Position numbers and translations under genes: made by a program. From Salipiger sp. H15 (lineage in GTDB: Bacteria > Pseudomonadota > Alphaproteobacteria > Rhodobacterales > Rhodobacteraceae): 64,000 nucleotides of DNA. Positions 19,804 through 28,913 of this stretch are shown one piece after another (position 1 is the stretch's first letter; each line of letters begins with the position of its first letter). The DNA lies in NCBI RefSeq assembly GCF_040409955.1, contig NZ_CP123385.1, forward strand, positions 310,001-374,000, written 5' to 3'. The notes beneath the pieces are model-generated. The model was not told the origin of the DNA and searched no databases. It worked only from the letters and a program-made list of their open reading frames with translations.

Positions 19804-20717
19804 TGGAGCTCGCGACCCTCTGCTTCGTCTGGGGCTCTGCCGCGCTCGCCAACGCGACGCCGCTGATCCTCGTCACGCGGGGCGAGACGCTGGGCCAGCG
19901 CACCGGCATCATCAACCTCGGCTGCGAGGGCGCGATGTTCGGCGGGGCCTGCGCCGGGTTCGGTGCCGCGATGTCCACCGGCAACCCGTGGATCAGCATG
20001 GCCGCGGGCGCCGCGAGCGGGCTGCTCCTCGCCAGCCTGCACGCCGCGCTGGTCCTCGGCGCGCGCCAAACAGCTGGCCGCAGGCATCGCGGTCTGGACG
20101 CTCGCGCTCGGCCTCGCCTCCTACATCGGGCGCGGCTTCGTCGGCGGCAAGGTCGAGGCGCTGCCCTCCTTCGCGGGAACATGGCTGGCCGGGCTGCCGG
20201 TGATCGGCAAGGGGCTGGACCAGCTGAGCGTCGCGACCCCGGTCGCGGTGTTGCTGGTCGTGGCGGCAAACTGGTGGCTGGAGCGCACCCGCACCGGCCT
20301 GTCATGGCGCGTGGCCGGAGAATCCGCCCTCATCGCCGTGGAGGACGCATGTCGCCGACCCTGTCGCGGCTGTCCGCGCTGCTCGTCGGCGGATGCCTCG
20401 CCGGGCTCGGCGGCGCCGTGCTGTCGGTCGACTACACCCAGACCTGGGCGAACGAGATCACCAAGGGGCGCGGCCTTGTCGCCGTGGGACTGGTGATCGT
20501 GGCGCGCTGGAACCCCCGCCTCGTCCTGCCGGTCTGCCTGCTCTTCGGCCTTGCCGAGACCGCCGCCCTGCGGCTCCCGGCGATGGGGGTGGAGCTGTCG
20601 TCCTGCATCCTCTCCGCGCTGCCCCACGCCGCCGTGCTGGTCGCGCTGGTCGCCAACCAGCTCACCTTAAATCCGGGCACGGTCATGCCAGCCGACCTGA
20701 AGCCGGTGTTCGAGTGA
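19803..20717 (+). pseudogene. BMP-system ABC transporter permease (second subunit), two compensating frameshifts
   Basis: The frame from ATG 19803 reads a normal permease N-terminus (LILVTRGETLGQRTGIINLG) to ALVLGAR. The family sequence then moves to another frame (AKQLAAGIAVWTLALG to WRVAGESALIAVEDA), and at 20349 returns to the first (SPTLSRLSALLVGGCLAGL) to the end. A two-base loss in the GCGCGC run near 20060 and a one-base loss near 20348 explain this exactly. About 95 central codons are read out of frame, so the protein should be non-functional. Confidence 0.85.
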
Positions 20718-20859
20718 CGGGCCCTGCGAGGCCGGGTCTCGCGGCGTGCCTTCCTCGGCGCGGGCGGTAGGTGTGCTGAGTCCCGTGAGGGGTTTGGGTT
20801 GAATGCGGTGCATAGTGGGCCTTCGATGTGATGGGATGAAGGTCTCCGGCGCGCGGGCC

Positions 20860-21420
20860 CGATGTCCAAATGCGCGGGTTGGCCAGCCTTTGCAGACGCC
20901 ATGGACCCGCCAGTTCTCTTCGAACACACGTCCGATTTCGGGCCGCAAGGCGGCATCGCGACGGGCACGGCCCGACAGGCGCGCCGGATCAGCCCGCTTC
21001 GCCAAGGGATCGTCGCAGGGGAAGGGGCGATCGGCAGCACCGTGCAAATCGGCTCGACCCCGTGCGCCTCACGATGCGCCTCGTTGAATTCCACCACGAC
21101 CGGCCGTCGAGCTCTGCCATCGCAAAACCCACCGAGGCGTTACGATTAATCGCGTTCGCCTCGCGCAGGTCGCGGTTCTCCCGCTCGAGCGACTTCATCC
21201 TCTCGGCCATGTCGCTGGAGATGCCTGCGCGTCTGACACTGTCGACCTCGGCTTTCTTGACCCAGTCGTTCAACGTGTTCGCGGAAAACCGAATTTCGCG
21301 GCGATGGACCTGATCGCCTGCCACCAAAAACCGTGGCGACCCGCGCCGCCCAGAACCATCCGCACGGCGCGCTCGCGGACTTCAGGGGAAAACTTGTTCG
21401 TGGTCTTGCCGATGATGCTT
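20860..21420 (-). mobile_element. IS3-family transposase remnant A (orfA plus 5' part of orfB)
   Basis: On the minus strand, fragments of an IS3 orfA are visible: [16 protein letters not shown] (about 21400-21350) followed, in another frame, by [19 protein letters not shown] and MKSLERENRDLREAN. An orfB start follows: EAHREAHGVEPICTVLPIAPS, then KRADPARLSGRARRDAALRPE and FEENWRVHGV, again in shifting frames. The DDE catalytic part and clear terminal inverted repeats are missing. It is dead and lies between the eroded ABC cassette and a second IS3 remnant. Confidence 0.75.
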
Positions 21421-21429
21421 CATCCTGTT

Positions 21430-22310
21430 CAGGAGTTGGAGCCTCCGGCCAAACCCGAGGCGGTTCAGGATGAAGAGGTCCGTCAGCGCGTCAAGGACAT
21501 CGGTGGAGTTCAGCCGCTTGCCGACACGGATCATCAGCGGCTCCCGCGTAGGAAACTGAGCGTCCAGTACGCCCGACCGTCGCTGGTCCGGTCCTGCACG
21601 AAGTCGTAGGACCAGTCGTGGTTGGGATGCTCGGGTTTCAGCCGCACGCAGGAGCCATCGCCCAGCCAGAGCCGGCCGCGTTTCTTTTGCTTGTGCGGGA
21701 CCTTGAGCCCTTCGCGCCGCCGTTCGCCGCGGGCCTCGAACCGATGGCGGACCACGGCTCACCGCGCCACGCGCTTGTGGTTCACCTGCCAGCCAGCCCG
21801 GCGCAGCAGCACGGCGACCCGGCAGTAGCCGTAGCGGCCATACTCCCGGGCCAGCTCGATGACGTCGGCGGTCAGCTGCGCCTCATCGTCCCGGCCCAGT
21901 GACGGCGTGCGCTGAGTGGAGCGGTGCTGACCGAGCACCCGGCAGGCGCGGCGTTCGGAGATGCCGAGTGTCTGGCGCACATGCTCCACGCATTCGCGGC
22001 GGCGCGAAGGGCTTAGGGGCTCCGCCCGTTCAGGGCTCAAACGGTCCCCCGGACCGTTTCCGGGACGCCCTTCACTCCCCGTGCAGCCTCGGCCAGGATC
22101 AGCTTCTCGAGGTCCTTCAGCCGAGACAACTGAGCCCGGTTCATCCCGCCATACTGCTTCCGCCACCGGTAGAACATATGCTGCGATATCCCGATCTGCC
22201 GCACCGCATCGGCCATCGACAGGCCTTGGCCGTGCAACACCTCGACCAGGCGCAGTTTGGTGAAATGTCTTCCGGCTTCTCTCGCTTTCCAGCCATTCAG
22301 TAGTCCTCCT
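21430..22310 (-). mobile_element. IS3-family transposase remnant B (different subgroup)
   Basis: Minus-strand pieces include an orfA-like HTH protein (GLSMADAVRQIGISQHMFYRWRK at about 22230-22160), with an internal deletion after SRLKDLEK, then orfB fragments in different frames: SPSRRRECVEHVRQTLGISE, YGRYGYCRVAVLLRRAGWQV, REGLKVPHKQKKRGRLWLGD, HDWSYDFVQDRTSDGRAYW and IRVGKRLNSTDVLDALTDLF. The first catalytic Asp region (YDFVQDR) is present but the chain breaks off where remnant A begins, suggesting A inserted into or joined B. No functional transposase remains. Confidence 0.75.
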
Positions 22311-22571
22311 GTTCGCCGAAATCCTACCGGACTTCGCGCTTCGTCGATGGACCACTTCAAAGGGGCTGGCTCGATAGAGGGCGGTCACCGTTCCGCGCTC
22401 GGCAATGCCGATCGAAGAGGGCGCGCGGGTTTCCAGTCTTGGCACCATGTCGGTGACTTTTCCGACCTGTGGCGGATACCTTCTCCGGCACATGCAGGAC
22501 GGCATCGGTGTCCCCGATTTCGGGAGCCCACGGCATGGTGCCCGCCGTGACCGAGACAGAACCGATGTCAC

Positions 22572-22609
22572 GAAAAGCAGAAGGGCCTCGATATCATCGA
22601 GGCCCTTCT
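22572..22609 (-). terminator. Intrinsic terminator of the tRNA-Val gene
   Basis: A perfect 14-bp stem (arms 22579-22592 and 22596-22609) with a 3-base loop is followed on the minus strand by GCTTTTC. It starts 9 bases after the tRNA CCA end. Confidence 0.85.
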
Positions 22610-22617
22610 GGGAAGGA

Positions 22618-22692
22618 TGGTGGGTGATGAGGGATTTGAACCCCCGACATCTTCGATGTGAACGAAGCGCTCTACCACTGAGCTAATCACCC
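22618..22692 (-). tRNA. tRNA-Val (anticodon CAC)
   Basis: The minus strand folds as a 75-base tRNA. The acceptor stem is GGGTGAT/ATCACCC with discriminator A and encoded CCA (22620-22618). The D arm is AGCTCAGTGGTAGAGC, the anticodon stem CTTCG/CGAAG with loop TTCACAT (anticodon CAC), and the T arm GGGGGTTCAAATCCCTC. It reads GUG valine codons. Its 3' end faces the IS remnants and the decayed cassette, a common arrangement at old genomic-island junctions. Confidence 0.95.
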
Positions 22693-22810
22693 GGTAGGCG
22701 GGCTTTTACTCATATGGGCTGGGGGGAGCAAGAGGGTTCGGATGAAAAAATTCACAAATTTTACGCCCTGCCGCCACGGCATCCGGGCGGCTTTGGTGGC
22801 GGGTCCGGAT

Positions 22811-22858
22811 GGGGGCTCCGCCCCCGTCCGCTGCGCGGACTCCCCCGGGATATTTGGA
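22811..22858. repeat. GC-rich double-hairpin intergenic repeat (REP-like)
   Basis: Two adjacent perfect hairpins, GGGGGC-TCC-GCCCCC (22811-22825) and GTCCGC-TGC-GCGGAC (22826-22840), are followed by TCCCCCGGGATATTTGG. Elements of this look recur between genes in Rhodobacterales genomes in my experience, but only one copy is in this window, so repeat status is inferred. It lies downstream of lon. Confidence 0.5.
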
Positions 22859-22892
22859 CCATGTGGAAGACCCGAAGGGTGCCCCGGATGCG

Positions 22893-22920
22893 AAAAAGCG
22901 GGCCCCGTGGGACCCGCTTT
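22893..22920 (-). terminator. Intrinsic terminator of lon
   Basis: Read on the minus strand, AAAGCGGG (22920-22913) pairs with CCCGCTTT (22902-22895) and is followed by further T residues. It lies 24 bases beyond the lon stop. Confidence 0.8.
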
Positions 22921-22943
22921 CTCAGTCTGACCATGCAGTGCCG

Positions 22944-25349
22944 TCAGTGCGCCGTGGCGCCCGTGGCCTGCTCGTCCTTGGCGCGCAGGGCGGCGGCGGC
23001 CTCCTCGGTCTCCTCGTCCCACTCGATGGGCTCGGGCTTGCCGATCAGCGCCATCTCCAGCACCTCGGAGACGTGCTTGACCGGGATGATCTCGAGCCCC
23101 TGCTTCACGTTGTCCGGCAGTTCGGCGAGGTCCTTCTCGTTCTCCTCGGGGATGAACACCGTCTTGATGCCGCCCCGCAGCGCCGCGAGAAGCTTCTCCT
23201 TGAGCCCGCCGATGGCGGAGGCATTGCCGCGCAGCGTGACCTCGCCGGTCATGGCGATGTCCTTGCGCACCGGCAGGCCGGTCAGCACCGAGACGATCGC
23301 CGTCACCATCGCGAGACCGGCCGAGGGGCCGTCCTTGGGCGTGGCGCCATCGGGCACGTGGACGTGGATGTCCCACTTGTCGAAGCGCGTCGGCTTGACC
23401 CCGATCTGCGGCGAGATCGAGCGCACGTAGCTCGAGGCCGCCTCGATCGACTCCTTCATCACCTCGCCGAGCTTGCCGGTGGTCTTCATCCGGCCCTTGC
23501 CCGGCAGGCGCAGCGCCTCGATCTGCAGCAGGTCACCGCCCACCGAGGTGTAGGCGAGGCCGGTGACGACACCCACCTGGTTCTCTTCCTCGGCAAGCCC
23601 GTAGCGGAACTTCCGCACGCCGAGGAAGTCGTCGAGGTTCGCCGAGGTCACCTCGACATGCTTGGTCTCGCCCTTGACGATCTTGGTCACGGCCTTCCGC
23701 GCCAGCTTGGCCACCTCGCGCTCGAGGTTCCGCACACCGGCCTCGCGCGTGTAGTAGCGCAGGATGTCGGTGAGCGCCTCGTCGGTGACCGAGAACTCGC
23801 CCTTCTTGAGCCCGTGCGCCTTGATCTGCTTGTCGAGCAGGTGACGCTTGGCGATCTCGAGCTTCTCGTCCTCGGTGTAGCCCGAGAGCGGGATGATCTC
23901 CATCCGGTCGAGCAGCGGCCCCGGCATGTTGTACGAGTTCGAGGTCGTCACGAACATGACGTTCGACAGGTCGTACTCCACCTCGAGGTAGTGGTCGACG
24001 AAGGTGCCGTTCTGTTCGGGGTCGAGCACCTCGAGCATTGCAGAGGCCGGGTCGCCACGGAAGTCCTGGCCCATCTTGTCGATCTCGTCGAGCAGGATGA
24101 GCGGGTTCGTGGTCTTCGCCTTCTTCAGCGCCTGGATGATCTTGCCCGGCATCGAGCCGATGTAGGTCCGGCGGTGGCCGCGGATCTCGGACTCGTCCCG
24201 CACGCCGCCCAGCGAGATGCGGATGAACTCGCGCCCGGTGGCCTTGGCCATCGACTTGCCCAGCGAGGTCTTGCCGACGCCCGGCGGGCCGACGAGGCAG
24301 AGGATCGGGCCCTTCAGCTTCTGGCTGCGCGCCTGCACCGCGAGATACTCGACGATGCGTTCCTTGACCTTGTCGAGGCTGTAGTGGTCGTGATCGAGGA
24401 TCTGCTGCGCAAGGCCGAGATCCTTCTTCACGCGGCTCTTCACGCCCCACGGGATCGAGAGCATCCAGTCGAGGTAGTTGCGCACCACGGTGGCCTCTGC
24501 GGACATCGGGCTCATATTGCGCAGCTTCTTGAGCTCGGCCTCGGCCTTTTCCTTCGCCTCTTTCGAAAGCTTGGTGGCCTCGATCTTCTCGGCAAGCTCG
24601 TTGATCTCGTTCTGGCCGTCCTCGCCGTCGCCGAGTTCCTTCTGAATGGCCTTCATCTGCTCATTCAGGTAGTACTCGCGCTGGGTCTTCTCCATCTGCG
24701 ACTTGACGCGGGTCTTGATCTTCTTCTCGACCTGCAGGACCGAGAGCTCGCCCTGCATCAGGCCATAGACCTTCTCGAGCCGCTCGGAGATCGGCAGCGT
24801 TTCGAGAAGCTCCTGCTTCTGCTCGACCTCGATGCCGAGGTGGCCGGCGACGAGGTCGGCGAGCTTGGCCGGGTCGGTGGTTTCCGAAACGGCGGAGAGC
24901 GCCTCCTCGGGGATGTTCTTCTTGACCTTGGCGTAGCGCTCGAACTCTTCGGCCACGGTGCGCACCAGCGCGGTGATCGCGGCGGGATCACCCGGCATCT
25001 CGGAGAGATACTCGGCCTTGGCCTCGAAGAAGCGGGCGTTGTCGACATATTCGGTGATACGCACGCGCGCCTGGCCTTCGACCAGCACCTTCACGGTGCC
25101 GTCGGGCAGCTTCAGCAGCTGCAGCACGTTGGCGAGCACGCCGGTCTTGTAGATGCCGTCGGAATCGGGGTCGTCGACGGCAGGATCGATCTGGGCGGCA
25201 AGCAGGATCTGCTTGTCGTCCGCCATCACCTCTTCCAGCGCGTGCACCGATTTCTCGCGCCCTACGAAGAGCGGCACGATCATGTGCGGGAAAACGACGA
25301 TGTCCCGCAGCGGCAGCACCGGATAGGATGTGTTGAGAGGCTGTTGCAT
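22944..25349 (-). CDS. lon: ATP-dependent protease Lon
   Basis: The 801-residue enzyme has the complete Lon architecture. The N-terminal substrate-binding LAN domain starts [20 protein letters not shown], a coiled-coil region spans roughly 190-300, and the AAA+ module has Walker [10 protein letters not shown] near residue 353 and [11 protein letters not shown]. The C-terminal protease domain has the catalytic Ser in PKDGPSAG (about 675) and Lys in [13 protein letters not shown] (about 720). It degrades misfolded and regulatory proteins in the cytoplasm. I prefer ATG 25349 to ATG 25355, because AAGGA abuts the first ATG but is properly spaced for the second. A heat-shock-type promoter lies upstream. 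Confidence 0.97.
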   Translation of the reverse strand: MQQPLNTSYPVLPLRDIVVFPHMIVPLFVGREKSVHALEEVMADDKQILLAAQIDPAVDDPDSDGIYKTGVLANVLQLLKLPDGTVKVLVEGQARVRITEYVDNARFFEAKAEYLSEMPGDPAAITALVRTVAEEFERYAKVKKNIPEEALSAVSETTDPAKLADLVAGHLGIEVEQKQELLETLPISERLEKVYGLMQGELSVLQVEKKIKTRVKSQMEKTQREYYLNEQMKAIQKELGDGEDGQNEINELAEKIEATKLSKEAKEKAEAELKKLRNMSPMSAEATVVRNYLDWMLSIPWGVKSRVKKDLGLAQQILDHDHYSLDKVKERIVEYLAVQARSQKLKGPILCLVGPPGVGKTSLGKSMAKATGREFIRISLGGVRDESEIRGHRRTYIGSMPGKIIQALKKAKTTNPLILLDEIDKMGQDFRGDPASAMLEVLDPEQNGTFVDHYLEVEYDLSNVMFVTTSNSYNMPGPLLDRMEIIPLSGYTEDEKLEIAKRHLLDKQIKAHGLKKGEFSVTDEALTDILRYYTREAGVRNLEREVAKLARKAVTKIVKGETKHVEVTSANLDDFLGVRKFRYGLAEEENQVGVVTGLAYTSVGGDLLQIEALRLPGKGRMKTTGKLGEVMKESIEAASSYVRSISPQIGVKPTRFDKWDIHVHVPDGATPKDGPSAGLAMVTAIVSVLTGLPVRKDIAMTGEVTLRGNASAIGGLKEKLLAALRGGIKTVFIPEENEKDLAELPDNVKQGLEIIPVKHVSEVLEMALIGKPEPIEWDEETEEAAAALRAKDEQATGATAH

Positions 25350-25424
25350 ACGCATTCCTTGCTACTGGCAGGACGGCCCGGCCCCGGATATCGGCGACCT
25401 CTGCCGTCCCCTGTCGAGGTATTC

Positions 25425-25453
25425 AGGTGGGGCGTTGGCGTTAACTTTTCAAG
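25425..25453 (-). promoter_or_regulatory. Sigma-32 (RpoH)-type promoter of lon
   Basis: On the minus strand CTTGAAA (25453-25447) is followed after 14 bases by CCCCACCT (25432-25425). This closely matches the heat-shock consensus CTTGAAA-N11-16-CCCCATnT. It lies about 75 bases before the lon start. lon is a classical heat-shock gene, which supports the call. Confidence 0.7.
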
Positions 25454-25614
25454 CACGCCGGGCCCGGTTCCCACCAATGTGACGCTCCGCTGCGCCGGGC
25501 GCAAGCGGGCAATTGGCGGAAGGCAGGAGATTGCGGGGGGCGCGGCATCAAAACCTTGCAACAGCCTTAACGGCAGCACGATGAACCTTCGCTGCCGCGC
25601 TCCCCGCCGCCGTG

Positions 25615-26706
25615 TCAGGCGGCTTCGGTCAGCGTCGGGTAGTCGGTATAGCCTTCCGCCCCGCCGCCGTAGAAGGTGCCCTGATCGCCGGCGTTCAGCG
25701 GCGCGGCGGTCTCGAGACGGGCCACGAGGTCGGGGTTCGAGATGAACGGACGGCCGAAGGCGACGAGGTCGGCCTTGCCCGAGGCCACGGCCTCGATCGC
25801 CATCTCGCGGTCATAGCCGTTGTTGCCCATCCAGACGCCCTCGTAGAGCGCGCGCAGCGCGTCGAGGCTCTCGCCCTCCTGCAGCGCGCGCGGCCCGCCG
25901 GTGGTGCCCTCGACGATGTGCAGGTAGGCCAGATTGTAGCCGTTCAACTTCCTGGTGACGTATTCGAAGAGCGGCTGCGGGTCGGCGTCGCTGATGCCGT
26001 TCGCGGGCGAGAAGGGCGACAGGCGCAGGCCGGTGCGATCCGCGCCGATCTCGTCCGTCACCGCGTCGAGCACCTCGAAGAGGAAGCGCGCGCGGTTCTC
26101 GATCGAGCCGCCGTAGCGGTCCTCGCGGTGGTTGGCGCCGGTCTTGAGGAACTGGTCGATCAGGTAGCCGTTGGCGCCGTGCACCTCGACCCCGTCAAAG
26201 CCTGCCTCGATCGCGGCGCGCGCGGCGTGGCGGTAGTCGGCGACGATGCCGGCAATCTCATCGGTCTCCAGCGCGCGGGGCGTGGAGGTCTCCTCGAAAC
26301 CGTTCAGCGTGAAGGTCTTGCCGCCCGCCGGGATCGCCGACGGGGCGACCGGGGCCTGGCCGCCGGGCTGCAGCGAGGTGTGGCTGATCCGGCCGACGTG
26401 CCAGAGCTGGATGACGATCCTGCCGCCCTCGGCGTGGACCGCGCCCGTGACCTTCTTCCAGGCCTCGACCTGGCCCTGCGAGTAAATGCCCGGCGTCTGG
26501 ATGTAGCCCTTGCCCTGCGGCGAGATCTGCGAGGCCTCGGTGACGATGAGCCCGGCGCCGGCGCGCTGGCGGTAGTACTCGACGTGCAGGTCATTCACCT
26601 CGGCGGTGACGTTGTCCGCGCGGTTGCGGGTGAGCGGGGCCATCACGACGCGGTTGGCCATCTCGATGGCGCCAGCGGTGAAGGGGGTGAAAAGGGCCTC
26701 GGTCAT
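25615..26706 (-). CDS. Old Yellow Enzyme family alkene/N-ethylmaleimide reductase
   Basis: The 363-residue flavoenzyme reads through the OYE landmarks: LFTPFTAGAIEMANRVVMAPLTRNRA at the N-terminus, QLWHVGRISH, the FDGVEVHGANGYLIDQFLK FMN/substrate segment with its His and Asn, NHREDRYGGSIENRARFL, and VAFGRPFISNPDL near the C-terminus. It should bind FMN and reduce activated C=C bonds or nitro compounds with NAD(P)H. Length and sequence match NemA-like members. It is on the same strand as tgt but separated by about 215 bases; nothing ties the functions together. Confidence 0.92.
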   Translation of the reverse strand: MTEALFTPFTAGAIEMANRVVMAPLTRNRADNVTAEVNDLHVEYYRQRAGAGLIVTEASQISPQGKGYIQTPGIYSQGQVEAWKKVTGAVHAEGGRIVIQLWHVGRISHTSLQPGGQAPVAPSAIPAGGKTFTLNGFEETSTPRALETDEIAGIVADYRHAARAAIEAGFDGVEVHGANGYLIDQFLKTGANHREDRYGGSIENRARFLFEVLDAVTDEIGADRTGLRLSPFSPANGISDADPQPLFEYVTRKLNGYNLAYLHIVEGTTGGPRALQEGESLDALRALYEGVWMGNNGYDREMAIEAVASGKADLVAFGRPFISNPDLVARLETAAPLNAGDQGTFYGGGAEGYTDYPTLTEAA

Positions 26707-26921
26707 GGGGTCTCTCCCTTGCTTGGGATGTGGAGGGTCCGGGGTCTGCCCGGCATCGGAGTGCAGAGATAAGGGCCCGCCGCGCTGCGGCAAGCGCGCA
26801 GAGCGCTGTGCGGGAATGCACGGAGGGAATGTCTGCGTGCACAGGAGCGGAAAGGCAGAAGTGGCGCCGCGTTTCCACGGCGCCACCCAGGCATCTGAGA
26901 AATCTGTGCAAATCGCCCCGG

Positions 26922-28049
26922 TCAGAGCGGCGGGATGTCGCCCTCGGCGCGCTGCGCGTGGAACTCCGCCTCGAAGGCGGCAAACGTCCCGGCGGCGATC
27001 GCGTCGCGCATCCCCTGCATCAGCTCCTGGTAGTAGTGCAGGTTGTGCCAGGTCAGCAGCATGCCCGAGATCATCTCTCCGGCGCGGTAGACGTGGTGCA
27101 GGTAGGCGCGCGAATAGCTGCGGCAGGCCGGGCAGGTGCAGGCCTCGTCGAGCGGGCGCGGATCGTCCTGGTGCCGGGCGTTCTTGATGTTGACCATGCC
27201 GTGCCGGGTCCAGGCCTGGCCGGTGCGGCCCGAGCGCGAGGGCAGAACGCAGTCCATCATGTCGATGCCGCGCTTGACCGCGCCAACGATGTCGTCGGGC
27301 TTGCCGACGCCCATCAGGTAGCGCGGCTTGTCCTCGGGCAGCTGGCCCGGGGCGAAGTCGAGCACCTTGAACATGGCCTCCTGCCCCTCGCCCACCGCGA
27401 GCCCGCCCACCGCGTAGCCGTCGAAGCCGATCGAGGTCAGCGCCTCGGCGCTCTCGCCGCGCAGGTCTTCCTCGAGCCCGCCCTGCTGGATGCCGAAGAG
27501 CATGTGCCCCGGCCGGTCGCCGAAGGCATCGCGCGAGCGCTGCGCCCACCGCATCGACAGGCGCATGCTCTGCTCGATCCGCGGACGGTCGGCGGGCAGC
27601 GCCGGGCATTCGTCGAAGCACATCACGATGTCCGAGCCGAGCAGGCGCTGGATCTCCATCGAGCTTTCCGGCGAGAGCATGTGCTTGGAGCCGTCGACGT
27701 GGCTCTTGAAGGTGACCCCCTCCTCGGTGAGCTTGCGCAGCCCCGACAGGCTCATCACCTGGAACCCGCCCGAGTCCGTGAGGATCGGCCGCTCCCAGTT
27801 CATGAACTTGTGCAGCCCGCCAAGCCGTGCCACCCGCTCCGCGCCGGGGCGCAGCATCAGGTGGTAGGTGTTGCCGAGCAGGATGTCGGCGCCGGTCGCG
27901 CGCACCGATTCCGGCAGCATCGCCTTGACGGTGGCCGCGGTGCCGACGGGCATGAAGGCGGGGGTGCGGATCTCGCCGCGCGGGGTGGAGATCACCCCGG
28001 TGCGCGCCGCTCCGTCCCGCCCGTGAAGGGTAAAGGAGGTCTGGCTCAT
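26922..28049 (-). CDS. tgt: Queuine tRNA-ribosyltransferase (Tgt)
   Basis: The 375-residue enzyme exchanges guanine 34 in GUN anticodon tRNAs for the queuosine precursor. The general acid/base Asp92 is in [11 protein letters not shown], the nucleophilic Asp in [15 protein letters not shown], and the zinc site in [16 protein letters not shown]. The start at 28049 has GAGGAG upstream; an in-frame ATG 18 bases earlier has none. The bacterial-type length and the absence of an archaeal PUA domain fit. It is divergent from the small membrane-protein gene at 28220. Confidence 0.96.
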   Translation of the reverse strand: MSQTSFTLHGRDGAARTGVISTPRGEIRTPAFMPVGTAATVKAMLPESVRATGADILLGNTYHLMLRPGAERVARLGGLHKFMNWERPILTDSGGFQVMSLSGLRKLTEEGVTFKSHVDGSKHMLSPESSMEIQRLLGSDIVMCFDECPALPADRPRIEQSMRLSMRWAQRSRDAFGDRPGHMLFGIQQGGLEEDLRGESAEALTSIGFDGYAVGGLAVGEGQEAMFKVLDFAPGQLPEDKPRYLMGVGKPDDIVGAVKRGIDMMDCVLPSRSGRTGQAWTRHGMVNIKNARHQDDPRPLDEACTCPACRSYSRAYLHHVYRAGEMISGMLLTWHNLHYYQELMQGMRDAIAAGTFAAFEAEFHAQRAEGDIPPL

Positions 28050-28219
28050 GCCGCTCCTCTGCCCCAAAGCGCGGGATTTGCCAAGAGGCCAGCCGGTCGC
28101 TGCGCGGCGCGGCGCCGGGACCGCGTTGCGCCGCGCGGTTTGCCTTGCCCTGCCCCGGCGCGCAGCTAAGCTTGGCGCTGACGCGGGGACATGCGGGCCG
28201 ACCGGAGCGGAGGGGCGCC

Positions 28220-28888
28220 TTGAGGAACCTGGATTTCAGCTCCTGGGAAGGGCTGCTCAGCACGCTGCTGGGGCTCGTGCTTTTCACGATGCTCGCCGTC
28301 GGCATGCGGGTCTTCATGATGCTGACGCTGCAGCAGCGCCAGCAACGGATGAACCGCCAGATCAACGAGCGGCTTAAGACGCTGATCGCCGCCTACAAGG
28401 TGCTTGGCGGCTCCTTCACCGGGCAGCTCGAAGTCGATCCCAGCCACATGCGCGAGATCCGCGAGCGCAGCGCCGAGGCCGAGGCGGGTATGCCGGGTTC
28501 CGGCTCCGACCGCCCCCGCCGCATCCGCGACGCGGTCGAGGCGGCGCTTTCCGACATCCTGCTGCTGGGCACGGACGAGCAGGTGCGGCTCGCGGCGCAG
28601 GCGGCGAACCAGATGGCCGCGGGTCAGCCGATCCGGACCGGCGAGCTCGTCGTCTCGCTGCGCGATTACATCCGCAAGGCGCTCGACCTTTCCGAGATCC
28701 CCGGGGACGTGACCATCCCGCTGCAGGGGCCGACCCGGCCGGGTTCCGGCTCGGGCAAGTCCGGCAGCCGCGAGAGCGGCTCGGGCGGCAAGTCCGGCGG
28801 CGGTGGTGGTGGTGGTGGCGGCATGGGGATGGGCATGGGGCTCGGCATGGGCGGCGCGGGGCGCCACGCCGACGACGAGGGTTCCTGA
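28220..28888 (+). CDS. Single-pass membrane protein with Gly/Met-rich tail, unknown function
   Basis: Translation probably starts at TTG 28220, preceded by GGAGGGGC; this gives 222 residues. One membrane helix (about 10-33, [21 protein letters not shown]) is followed by a basic, Gln-rich juxtamembrane stretch, a helical cytoplasmic domain (about 40-160), then a low-complexity tail with Ser/Gly repeats, a run of ten glycines and alternating Met-Gly. The tail is encoded by imperfect GGT/GGC repeats that could vary in length by slippage. I do not recognise the family. Confidence 0.65.
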   Translation: MRNLDFSSWEGLLSTLLGLVLFTMLAVGMRVFMMLTLQQRQQRMNRQINERLKTLIAAYKVLGGSFTGQLEVDPSHMREIRERSAEAEAGMPGSGSDRPRRIRDAVEAALSDILLLGTDEQVRLAAQAANQMAAGQPIRTGELVVSLRDYIRKALDLSEIPGDVTIPLQGPTRPGSGSGKSGSRESGSGGKSGGGGGGGGGMGMGMGLGMGGAGRHADDEGS

Positions 28889-28913
28889 CCCGCCCTCCTG
28901 CCTCCGCCTGACC

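Noticed and set aside
22809..25745. Very long plus-strand open frame opposite lon
   Set aside because: It is the antisense of lon; high-GC codon use leaves this frame open. Leucine/histidine/arginine repeats, no ribosome site, no known domain.
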